A stretch of DNA of 41,537 bases from a virus: positions 1 to 41,537 of IMG/VR virus record IMGVR_UViG_3300044492_000001; one strand, written 5' to 3'. The notes below the pieces were generated by a model that made no database searches, had not been told where the DNA came from, and saw only the letters and a program-made list of their open reading frames with translations. Position 1 is the stretch's first letter; each line of letters starts with the position of its first letter. Made by a program: the position numbers and the translations under genes. Positions 7,098-15,700 of this stretch are shown here, piece after piece.

Positions 7098-7564
7098 TGA
7101 TCCCTCTGACACGTGGATACGTTGCAGAGATAGACTTCTCTGACTGGTGGAAGGTGCAAGGACGCAATTGGTTTGCTGTCGAACGAGGCAACACAATGTA
7201 TGCCGAGACGCGCGTAGCAGGACGGAACATAGGGATGCATACATTCATACGACAAGCACCAGAAGGCTATCACATCGATCACAAAGATCGTAACGGATTG
7301 AACAATCGTTGGAACAACTTGCGTCCTGCTACACACAGACAGAACATGCTCAACGCTGTGAGGACGCAGCAATCTGAGTATGCATCAGGGTATCGTGGTG
7401 TCACACTACTATACAGTGGCAGGTATCAGGCACGCATCCGACATGAAGGAAAGAATCACGGCCTAGGAACATTCGACACAGCAGAGGAAGCAGCACATGC
7501 ATATGATGATGCAGCTAAGGAATGGCACGGTGAGTTTGCTATCCTCAACTTCTCACAGGAGTAG
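7094..7564 (+). CDS. Free-standing HNH homing endonuclease with AP2 DNA-binding domain
   Basis: The 156-residue protein has an HNH_3-type core: H49, HIDH at 60-63, the asparagines in [11 protein letters not shown] (67-77) and HRQNMLN (81-87). A C-terminal AP2 domain spans about 99-152 ([18 protein letters not shown]). This architecture is typical of phage selfish endonucleases that cut an unoccupied allele and are copied in. The start overlaps the preceding stop (ATGA at 7094-7097). It lies directly upstream of the DNA polymerase gene, a classic homing neighbourhood. No intron or intein was seen in the polymerase. Confidence 0.9.
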   Translation: MMIPLTRGYVAEIDFSDWWKVQGRNWFAVERGNTMYAETRVAGRNIGMHTFIRQAPEGYHIDHKDRNGLNNRWNNLRPATHRQNMLNAVRTQQSEYASGYRGVTLLYSGRYQARIRHEGKNHGLGTFDTAEEAAHAYDDAAKEWHGEFAILNFSQE

Positions 7565-7569
7565 CACAC

Positions 7570-10068
7570 ATGATGATTGCGCCGGTTGCCAACATCGGAG
7601 CCATGGATCGTGAACTACGAGCTTTGGCTTCTGCTGCTGGTCTTGATTATGACTGTGGTCCAGGCGGTCGCCTTGATAGCAGCATTGCTATTGTTGCAGA
7701 GGCACCTGGAGAGCGTGAGTGCAACCTTAAACAGCCGCTTATCGGTGGGTCAGGGAAGTACCTTTGGGATCGCTTACGTGCCGATCGCATCACGCGCAAC
7801 GATGTCTACATCACCAACGTCTGTAAGCGCAAACTGGTCAGCGCTGCGGACGGACACGACATCACAGACAAACAAGGGAAGGTGACACTTGGAAAACAAG
7901 AGCGCAGCTTCTGGCATCATCTACTTCGAGAAGAACTCAGCAGGCTGCCCAACCTGCAATATGTTGTGGCGCTTGGTAGTTATGCCCTCCAGGCACTCGT
8001 GGGATACGATGCTATATCAAAGGCACGGGGTTCTGTATTTCCAGTGGACATCGAAGGACGACGTATCCAAGTCCTGGCCACCTACAATCCCGCGCACGTC
8101 ATGCGGGAACCACGAATGGAAATAGTGTTCCGCTTCGACTTGGATAAGCTAGCTAGGCTACGTCGTGGAGAGTTCAGTGTTCCGAGTATATCCACACTCA
8201 TCAATCCATCCTATGCCGAAGCAATGGATGCGATCCGTTGGCTCCATACTACTACAGAGCCAATCGCCTATGACATTGAGACGATGGCTGGTGAGACTGC
8301 ATGTGTTGGCTTCGCAGCATCGAACACAGAAGCAGTATGCATTAACTTTCGTTCGCAAGGGCGCAATCACTATTCGCTGCATGAAGAGCGGGATATACGT
8401 CTGGCCATCCAAGGACTACTTGGCAATAAAGAACTTCGCTTCGTCACGCAGAATGGTCACTATGATGCGTCCTGGCTCTGGTTCAAAGATCGTATCAGGC
8501 CGCACGCACATTGGTTCGACACAATGTTGGCACACCATACTCTATTCCCATCGCTACCACATGATCTTGGCTTCATCACTGCACAGTATACCGACCATCC
8601 CTACTACAAGGATGAAGGCCAACTGTGGAAGGAACAAGGAGACATCGATGCCTTCTGGGAGTACAATGGCAAGGACTGCTGCATCACACGCATAGCACAT
8701 GAGTGTATGGAGCGAGAGCTACATGAGCACAAGATGCATGACTTCTTCCACAACCATGTGATGAAGTTGCAACCTCATCTCGTAGAGATGACAATGAATG
8801 GAGTGATGGCAGATGGCGAACGAAAGGATAGACTCAGCATCGAACTTGGAAGAGAACTTGAAGAGGCAAGACTACTATGCCAAGACAAGGCACGTGACTG
8901 CACTGGAGTACCAGATTACCAACTTAATCCCAACAGCAGTCATCAGCTCGCTGTGCTCTTCTTTGATGACCTGCAACTGGTCGGACGAGGACGTAGCACT
9001 GATAAAGAGAATCGTGACCGTATTAGAAAACATCCACGCACAAGCGCAGGAGCTAGAGAACTTGTCGCGGCCATTGATGAGTTTAAAGAAAGAGCTAAAT
9101 TCGTATCTACGTACGTCCATGCAAATGCAGATACAGACGGACGCTGGCGTGCAGCATGGAGACAAACAGGAGTCAGCCGTGCCCCCGGTAGACTGAGTAG
9201 CAGTCAGACTGCCTGGGGTAGTGGACTCAACATGCAGAACATACCTGAGAATGCAAAGGATATGTTCACGGCACCGTGTGGTTGGGAGTTCAGCTACTAC
9301 GACATGGCTCAGATTGAGGCACGCATCGTCGGGCACCTAGCTGGCATTGCAAAGTGGCAACACCAGTTTGAACAAGCGCGTTTGAACCCAGGATCATACG
9401 ATAGTCATTGCGCTTTGGCTGGGGATATGTTCAAGCTACCGTATGAGCAAGTTCCAAGACAAGATCGAGACGCTGACGGGAAGCCAACCATCAGGTATGT
9501 GGCCAAGCGGTGTCGCCACGGCCTCAACTATCGGATGGGACCAGACAGGCTTGTCACAGTCACAGGACTGTCACACGTCGAAGCTGAACAGGCTTATCGA
9601 CTCTACCACATGGCTAGTCCAGAGGTCCAACTGTGGTGGGATGACCTGCATGCACTCGTTAGACGGGAAGGGTCACTCACTACTTGTCTTGGAAGACGAT
9701 GGCTGCTGCTAGAACGCTTCGATGTAACTGCACTCGATAGCATCGTCGCATTCGAGCCGCAGTCCATCAATGGTGATTGGACTGCCAGTGTGATCTACAA
9801 GTGTCACACTGATCCTGAGTGGCCACCTACTGCACGCATCGTCATCAATGTTCACGACGCTACCATCGCACTCAACAAGCATGAGGACGGTGACGCTGTT
9901 CGTAGCATTATGAAGAAGCACGCAGAGATGCCATTGTATATCAATAGCGTAGCCAACAGGTTACGTGGTATACACGATCCCATGCCTCTAATCATACCGG
10001 CTGAGATGGGCGTGTCTCAACCTGACGGTAATGGGGTACACAGGTGGAGCAGCATCCACAAGCTGTGA
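7570..10068 (+). CDS. Family-A DNA polymerase with N-terminal uracil-DNA-glycosylase-like domain and 3'-5' exonuclease
   Basis: The 832-residue replicative polymerase shows three domains. Residues 33-195 resemble family 4-type UDG: AEAPGERE (43-50), PLIGGSGKYL, VYITNV, VVALGS and TYNPAHVMREP (171-181). The usual histidine of the H-P motif is replaced by N173. Residues 230-380 form a DEDDy exonuclease with D235 and E237, N295 to D299, and Y365/D369. The polymerase core has motif A D578 (YYDMAQIEAR), the O helix R642 to K646 with H650 where E. coli Pol I has F762, and motif C HD at 762-763 followed by alanine rather than glutamate. Two ATGs stand together at 7570 and 7573. It acts with the helicase and the SSB-like protein. 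Codon choice in the first 1.5 kb looks different from flanking genes. Confidence 0.93.
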   Translation: MMIAPVANIGAMDRELRALASAAGLDYDCGPGGRLDSSIAIVAEAPGERECNLKQPLIGGSGKYLWDRLRADRITRNDVYITNVCKRKLVSAADGHDITDKQGKVTLGKQERSFWHHLLREELSRLPNLQYVVALGSYALQALVGYDAISKARGSVFPVDIEGRRIQVLATYNPAHVMREPRMEIVFRFDLDKLARLRRGEFSVPSISTLINPSYAEAMDAIRWLHTTTEPIAYDIETMAGETACVGFAASNTEAVCINFRSQGRNHYSLHEERDIRLAIQGLLGNKELRFVTQNGHYDASWLWFKDRIRPHAHWFDTMLAHHTLFPSLPHDLGFITAQYTDHPYYKDEGQLWKEQGDIDAFWEYNGKDCCITRIAHECMERELHEHKMHDFFHNHVMKLQPHLVEMTMNGVMADGERKDRLSIELGRELEEARLLCQDKARDCTGVPDYQLNPNSSHQLAVLFFDDLQLVGRGRSTDKENRDRIRKHPRTSAGARELVAAIDEFKERAKFVSTYVHANADTDGRWRAAWRQTGVSRAPGRLSSSQTAWGSGLNMQNIPENAKDMFTAPCGWEFSYYDMAQIEARIVGHLAGIAKWQHQFEQARLNPGSYDSHCALAGDMFKLPYEQVPRQDRDADGKPTIRYVAKRCRHGLNYRMGPDRLVTVTGLSHVEAEQAYRLYHMASPEVQLWWDDLHALVRREGSLTTCLGRRWLLLERFDVTALDSIVAFEPQSINGDWTASVIYKCHTDPEWPPTARIVINVHDATIALNKHEDGDAVRSIMKKHAEMPLYINSVANRLRGIHDPMPLIIPAEMGVSQPDGNGVHRWSSIHKL

Positions 10069-10084
10069 ACGGAAGGAGAACAGC

Positions 10085-10279
10085 GTGGCTGATGAGGTCC
10101 GGTCAGAGTACCGTGAACTACATGCCGACGAGAAGAAGCAGATAGCTAACATCAAGGAGCTAGGTCAAGCATTCATTGACCTATGCAATGAGCAAGGCAA
10201 GTCACGTGAGTTGTCTCTAGCCATCACCAACATGGAGATGGCTGTCATGTGGGCAGTCAAGCATATCACACGATCATAG
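10085..10279 (+). CDS. acb2-like: Acb2-like anti-CBASS protein (cyclic-nucleotide sponge)
   Basis: The 64-residue helical protein is read from GTG 10085, which has GGAAGGAG six bases upstream; an ATG at 10031 would overlap the polymerase gene and adds an unrelated leader. The pattern YREL-x8-IANIKELG then SRELSLAIT-x2-E-x2-VMWAVKHI resembles the Acb2/Tad1 hairpin family (T4 Vs.4 and Pseudomonas phage Acb2), small hexameric proteins that bind cyclic di- and trinucleotides and block CBASS signalling. Y9 and K24 have the same 15-residue spacing as ligand-contacting Y11 and K26 reported for Pseudomonas Acb2. It sits directly after the DNA polymerase, so would be made early. Function is inferred. 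Confidence 0.75.
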   Translation: MADEVRSEYRELHADEKKQIANIKELGQAFIDLCNEQGKSRELSLAITNMEMAVMWAVKHITRS

Positions 10280-10287
10280 GAGGACAC

Positions 10288-10767
10288 ATGCCATTCGTAT
10301 CAGGCTACCTACGCATCCGTGGAAGCGGACATCCTGACAATGAGTTGCCAGAAGGTGAACAGGAAGTGGACCCTGGCTACGGTATCGAAGCAGGTGGTAG
10401 TGTAGACAACGAGTTGCCACGTCCACCACCGGGTGTGTTCCCTCCACCAGTGCCTGCACATCCTATCGTGATTGCACCACCGGGTGTACCACCTGGCACC
10501 ATCTGGCCGCCCATCAATCCTGCACGTCCTGACAACTCACTCCCTGGTGGTAGTGGTGGACAGCCAGACAACACACTGCCTGGAGGTAACAAGTTCTGGG
10601 TAGTAGTGTGGATACCTGGGTATGGATACAAGTATGTCTGTGTCGATCCCAGCTTGCAGATCAATGCTGGCCCAGCACATCCGCCTGCATCTGGCAACAG
10701 ACCGAGCAACGAACTGCCATCGACTGCTGAACCAAAGACTGAGAACCAGCCGAAGAAGCCAATCTAG
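10288..10767 (+). CDS. Proline-rich protein with five (P/V)(D/S)N-x-LP repeats
   Basis: The 159-residue protein starts at ATG 10288 with AGGAGG five bases upstream. Hexamer repeats stand at residues 16-21 (PDNELP), 39-44 (VDNELP), 81-86 (PDNSLP), 93-98 (PDNTLP) and 139-144 (PSNELP). They are separated by Gly/Pro-rich linkers. A single ordered-looking aromatic strand lies at 103-119 (FWVVVWIPGYGYKYVCV). There is no signal peptide or transmembrane helix. Similar low-complexity repeat proteins occur in other phages of Gram-negative bacteria, but no function is known to me. The repeats look like short linear motifs presented on a flexible chain, perhaps for multivalent binding. It lies between the Acb2-like gene and the PEP-CTERM gene, with gaps of under ten bases. 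Confidence 0.82.
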   Translation: MPFVSGYLRIRGSGHPDNELPEGEQEVDPGYGIEAGGSVDNELPRPPPGVFPPPVPAHPIVIAPPGVPPGTIWPPINPARPDNSLPGGSGGQPDNTLPGGNKFWVVVWIPGYGYKYVCVDPSLQINAGPAHPPASGNRPSNELPSTAEPKTENQPKKPI

Positions 10768-10776
10768 GAGATTGCC

Positions 10777-11427
10777 ATGTACAAATTGCTAGGCGCAGTC
10801 GCTGCGCTTGCACTCGTTGCTGTGCCTGCTAATGCAGCACTGATTGCTACATTCGGACAGACCTCTGGAAGTAACACAGTCGTAGCGACAGACAATGGAA
10901 CGGCAACTCACATTGTGGTTGACGATGCTATCACTGCTGTCACTACGTTCGCTAGTGGTCCTATTGGCAATGTCCAGTTCAGCCTGGATGCTACTAGCAC
11001 TGATGCTGCTGTGGCTGTAGGTGGTGCAATCATCCAGCACTACGGTGGCACCTTCTGCTTCACCAGTGCCATCAACTGTGGTGGGACCAACTACCTGAGT
11101 GGTGTGTTTGACGATGCTGCTTTCGGCGGGGCTGGTGGTCCTGGCCTTGTGGTTAATGCTAACAATCCGCCTGATCTACTGACACTGACCAGTGACGTGT
11201 TGACTGCTGCTCAGTTGGCTGCACCTAACAGCTTCAATCTGGGCTTCACTGACATCGCAACACCTCCTGGCCTGCACATCAATGGTACTACCATTGGTGC
11301 ATACACTGCATCGTTTGCTGGCAATGTGAGTGCATCGACTACTGCTGTGCCTGAGCCTATGTCTCTTGCTATGTTGGGTATGGGACTGCTTGGACTTGGG
11401 ACGATTCGTGTAGTCCGTAAGCGGTAG
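10777..11427 (+). CDS. PEP-CTERM sorting-domain protein (predicted exported)
   Basis: The 216-residue protein has an N-terminal Sec-type signal peptide (MYK, hydrophobic core to residue 16, likely cleavage after ANA at 18-20). The middle domain is Gly/Ala/Thr/Asn-rich and beta-like, with cysteines C94 and C101. The C-terminus holds the complete PEP-CTERM tripartite signal: VPEP at 191-194, a hydrophobic helix at about 196-211, and a basic tail RKR at 214-216. In bacteria an exosortase recognises PEP, cleaves, and routes the protein to the envelope or extracellular matrix. A phage copy implies a host with an exosortase. AGGAG upstream of the ATG supports the start. Possible roles include changing the infected cell surface, superinfection exclusion or matrix interference; none is shown. 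Confidence 0.9.
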   Translation: MYKLLGAVAALALVAVPANAALIATFGQTSGSNTVVATDNGTATHIVVDDAITAVTTFASGPIGNVQFSLDATSTDAAVAVGGAIIQHYGGTFCFTSAINCGGTNYLSGVFDDAAFGGAGGPGLVVNANNPPDLLTLTSDVLTAAQLAAPNSFNLGFTDIATPPGLHINGTTIGAYTASFAGNVSASTTAVPEPMSLAMLGMGLLGLGTIRVVRKR

Positions 11428-11431
11428 ATGG

Positions 11432-11474
11432 TGGGGACACCTTCTCCCCAGATGGCAAAGCGCGCTGCGCGCGC
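11432..11474 (+). repeat. Two consecutive hairpins directly before a GTG start
   Basis: TGGGGA at 11432-11437 pairs with TCCCCA at 11445-11450. GCGCGC at 11460-11465 then pairs with GCGCGC at 11469-11474 around the loop TGC, ending on the base before GTG 11475. Neither is followed by a U tract. Together they occupy the whole gap after the PEP-CTERM gene, where a ribosome-binding site would normally lie. Confidence 0.65.
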
Positions 11475-12734
11475 GTGGTCACTGTAGTGAACTACCAACG
11501 GCTGGTGCCTGCCAACTCATTCCTTGGCAGGTACCTTGCCTACATGCAGTCACAAGAGACATCCTCTTCATTCGACTTCTACTGTGCTCTGTGGTGCATC
11601 AGTACTGCATGTGGTCGCTTCACATACGTGCGGCGACCACGTGCGCCTGTCTACTTGAACACGTATGTTGTCCTAGTAGGAGAGAGTGGAGTTGTCAGGA
11701 AGACAACGAGTGTCAAGATCGCAACAAGAGTTGTCCGCTCTGTCATCGGTGGACAGAAGTCCATTGGACTGATCGATGCGAAGGTGACACCTGAGAAGCT
11801 AGATGAGATGCTACATGACAGGACTGAGACACATGGTCATGCTCAACTGGCTATTGCTGTGTCAGAGTTGGCTGTGTTCTTAGGCACTGAGGCATACACA
11901 ACACGTATGCCTACACTACTCACTGACCTGTATGATTGTCCTGATGAACGAGAAGGTGGTGGTACAATCGTACGTGGTCACGTCACACAGCGTAACATAT
12001 GGCTGTCATTCCTAGCTGCATCCACACCAGTGTGGCTGTTGAAGGCAGTCAATCCTAATGTCGTAGAGGGAGGCTTCACATCTCGGTGCTTCTTTGTCGT
12101 CTCCAATGAGCCAAAGAATCGCATCCCATGGCCAGAAGATCCTGACAAGGACTTGTTCCAAGACCTGTGTGATGACATGAAGATCATTCAGGCAGAGGCA
12201 GTCACACGTGGTGCCATAGATGTACACCGTGACGCAATCACAGTGTTCTCCAACTGGTACAACTCACGTGAGCATGCATTCGATACCTTCAAGCAGTCCT
12301 TTGAGGCACGTGAGGATGCACATGTGTTGCGAATTGCTGCACTCCTCTGCATCAATGATGGATCGTGGGACATCAAGAGGTCACATGTGAATGTGGCCAT
12401 CCGACTGGTCAGGGATGTCAAGGAGTCAGCAGGTAGCATCTTCGACAATGCAGAACTACGAACCAAGTATGCACAGGCATTGGACATTGTGCGTGCTCAA
12501 CTCATCTCACGTGGCATGGACCCAGTTCCACGACACATCCTCACTAGAAGGTGTCGCAATCATCTAAGCAATGAAGAGTTCCTGACACTCATCGAAGTGC
12601 TGCATGAGATCGGAGCCATCCAACGCTTTGCCATCCAAGGTGAAGCAGGTAGACCAACAGACTACATCCGTGGCACTAACCTACTGTTAGGCAGAGGATT
12701 AGGTGAGGCTGTATTGGATCGCTTCACTCACTGA
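11475..12734 (+). CDS. DUF3987-like P-loop ATPase (putative primase/helicase-type replication protein)
   Basis: The protein has up to 419 residues. The N-terminal part has a divergent P-loop GESGVVRKTTS at residues 69-79, with R-K-T replacing the canonical G-K-T. Further on come ELAVFLG, LLTDLYDCPD and a block WLSFLAASTPVWLLKAV followed by GGFTSRCFFVV, all typical of DUF3987-type phage replication proteins. The C-terminal region is helical and may hold a winged helix. The start is uncertain: GTG 11475 or GTG 11487, neither with a Shine-Dalgarno sequence, and the first abuts a GC hairpin. It is the last gene of the + arm and ends by overlapping the internal virion protein gene of the opposite strand by 7 bp. 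Confidence 0.75.
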   Translation: MVTVVNYQRLVPANSFLGRYLAYMQSQETSSSFDFYCALWCISTACGRFTYVRRPRAPVYLNTYVVLVGESGVVRKTTSVKIATRVVRSVIGGQKSIGLIDAKVTPEKLDEMLHDRTETHGHAQLAIAVSELAVFLGTEAYTTRMPTLLTDLYDCPDEREGGGTIVRGHVTQRNIWLSFLAASTPVWLLKAVNPNVVEGGFTSRCFFVVSNEPKNRIPWPEDPDKDLFQDLCDDMKIIQAEAVTRGAIDVHRDAITVFSNWYNSREHAFDTFKQSFEAREDAHVLRIAALLCINDGSWDIKRSHVNVAIRLVRDVKESAGSIFDNAELRTKYAQALDIVRAQLISRGMDPVPRHILTRRCRNHLSNEEFLTLIEVLHEIGAIQRFAIQGEAGRPTDYIRGTNLLLGRGLGEAVLDRFTH

Positions 12735-15700
12735 ATCTCTGCCACTGACTTAGCTTGCCAGTTCATTCCCTTACTGAGCACGATGGGACGCTGTGCCATC
12801 TGACTGAGCACACCGTTTGCCTCGACAACTATGTCGTGGACCTGTCTCCACTTGTCTGCGATGTCACGCTTCGTCTCATTCTCAAAGTCACGTCGCTTGT
12901 TGGGATCGAGACGCATCGCATCGACTTGTTGTAGCTGCTTCTCCAGCGCACGTATCTCTGGCATGACGAAGCTGTTGATGTTCTGCACATGGCCAGCAGT
13001 GTATGTCGCCATCTGACGCACCAGTGGGTCTTCAGAGATGCGTCCCTCGTCTGTCTCATACACTGGCACCTCTAGTGCATTCCTGTCAGTGCCAGTCATG
13101 CTTGGATCTTTGGGCCTACCAAGTACACCTGATGTCTTCTCCATCTCCTTCCACTCTCTGCGTGTCATCTCCACAATGGGAGACGAAACAGACAACCGCA
13201 CTTGGTTCTCAAACAGGAAGTGTCCACCAAGTTGTGGATTCAAGTCCTTGGTTGCTTGGAGCATGTCCTTACCTACACTACCTAGGCTGTCCATCCATGA
13301 GTTGCCTTGTGCAAGGTAGCCTCTCAGTCTGAACACGTCAGCAATGACACTACCTGACAGACCGAGGATGCTACTGAACAACTCAGTGGTTCGCTTCCCA
13401 TCCTGACCATGTGCTGCTGCATCATTCGGTCCTAGTGTGCTAGGTAGTGCATCTGGCATTCCCTGTGTGATGAATGTGTTCCATCCTAGGTTGCCAGTGG
13501 ATGCATCTGTGATGATGCGTGACAAGTCAATACGTCCATGCCCACCACCGAGTGCAATGCCTGCCTTGATGAGTGGTGGGAAGTCTAGGAAGTTCCATGA
13601 GTCATTGAGTCCATGCTTCACTCCCTCAACTGTGGACCTGTCTATCTCATGGAACCACCACTCCTTCAGCATCCCCAACACATCGTCCTTCGTCATGTTG
13701 TCGAAGGCTGCACCACGGATGTTGAGTAGGTGAAATGCCATGTCATACATTGGAGTGAAGAACTCTCGCACCTCACCAGACAGTGGTATCTTGATGAGGC
13801 TGTGTTCTGCATCCTTCCCATTGTAGATCAGTAGATTCGATGCACGATCCGCAGTAGTTGTCTCCTGTGTGAAGTGCAACAGGTTGCTCTGACTTTGGAA
13901 TGCAGTGAGCATGCTCAGTGTGATGAGGCCACCGTAGCCAGTCATCATGGCACCTAGCGTGTCGAGTGGATTGAGCACTACTGCTCTACCGAATGCACGC
14001 TTGCCTTGCACTGACACGTTGGCGTATGGGATCAGTGTCCTCGCCATCTGTGGTATGCGACCGATACCTGACTGTGATGGATCACCAACTACACTACGCA
14101 CTGCACTGACCAGTTGGTTCTGGTCTGTCTTACCAGTTGCCTTGTCACGGAATGCAGGGTTGTTCTTGTTCAGTGAGTAGAGGAAGTCATGTGTTGCCTC
14201 ACTCGCATGTGTGAATGCATCAGTGGCAGCACGCTGTAGGTTCAGCAAGAAGGGACGTGCTGATGGACCACCATCTGCATTGATGAGGATGCGTGGTTCT
14301 AGCTGTCCCATCTGTAGCCTGATGGTCCTGTTGCTACCTGCATCTCTGTTGTACAGAGGCATGCGTCTACGCTGTTGCAGTGACTGACCACCCATGCCTG
14401 CTGCTGCACCCTCGTATGCAGACGAGTTCATGTACATCTGTCGCATGCTGGCACTGGCCATCTCTAGTGGCTTGTCACCTACGATGGCACGTATGGTTTG
14501 TGTAGCGATGTTAGGATTGTTTGGTCGCAGCAAGTCCGACAGTCGCCATGGTACCTGTCGTGCGAATGCATTGACTCCATACTGTCCAAGCGCACCAACC
14601 ACATTGAGTGCCATGTCAGGTAGTGCAGTGAGTGTCTTAGGCAACATGCCACGTGTGGCCCATGCGACTGGTCCACCATACAGTCCACCACTTGCATTGA
14701 CTGGTGCCTGGAGTGCTGTGTACATGAGGTTTCGTAGTGGTACGAAGCGACCAGTGGCCAAGGACATCATGCCAGTGGTGCCACTCTGCAACATCTGTCT
14801 CAGCTTACCTGCACTGTCGAAGTGTATGTTCGCACGTGTGATGTTGTTGCCAGTCAGTCCATCGAACAGGAAGGAGTTGTCTGTCCTCCAGTGCTGCATG
14901 CCTGTAGGTGTACGCACTGCAATGATCTGCTCTCTGGGACTGAACACCTCTGAGCCGAATGCAGGATACGGTGTGTGCATTGCACCGGGACCAGTGGGTG
15001 GTGTCATTGCCTTGTAGAGCAACTGTGGTGCTCCAGGCGTAGAGTTCTGCCACTCCAGTATGTGGTCCGTGTATGCCCTACGCATGTTGTTCAACTCGAT
15101 GTCACGCATCAGACTCTCGACATGCTGTGACATTGCACTGGTAGCCTTAGTGGTCATCCCCTCGATGCCACCATTGGGTGACAGTGTACGCTGTCCTATC
15201 GTATGGAGGATGCGTCCCTCTCTGTCTGTCTCAGGTAGGTAGTTGGGATGTGCTGTCCTGATCTTCACAGCATCAGCATCAGTGAGGAAGCCATGCTTCC
15301 TAGCTATCTCAATCAGTCCCTGCTGTATCATGTCATGACGTGTGACCAACTCAGCAATTCGTGGATTGGCCATACCACGTGTGATGATGTCATTGAGTTG
15401 TGTCACATCCTGTCTGTAGAAGTTGTGTCGATCCTCTACAGGATTAGGTGGCTCACCTCTAGCAGCACGCTGCTTGGCCATCTCTGCACGATTGTCTAAC
15501 TCATCACGTGCATGCAGTGTCGCGTTGAGGTCTTGGAACCTACGCTTGCCTAATCTCTCTGCATCACTAGTCCACTGAAGGAATGACGGTATGGTCACAC
15601 CACTCACTTGGTCATGACCAGTCATTGCGAACTGTCTGAACTTCGACTCCCACAGTTGCTGATCGATAGCAGTACCATAGTGTCTGCCTAGCTTCTCAGC

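Noticed and set aside
7570-10068. Intron or intein in the polymerase because a homing endonuclease lies next to it
   Set aside because: The exonuclease and polymerase motifs are continuous in one frame without interruption, so the endonuclease is free-standing.
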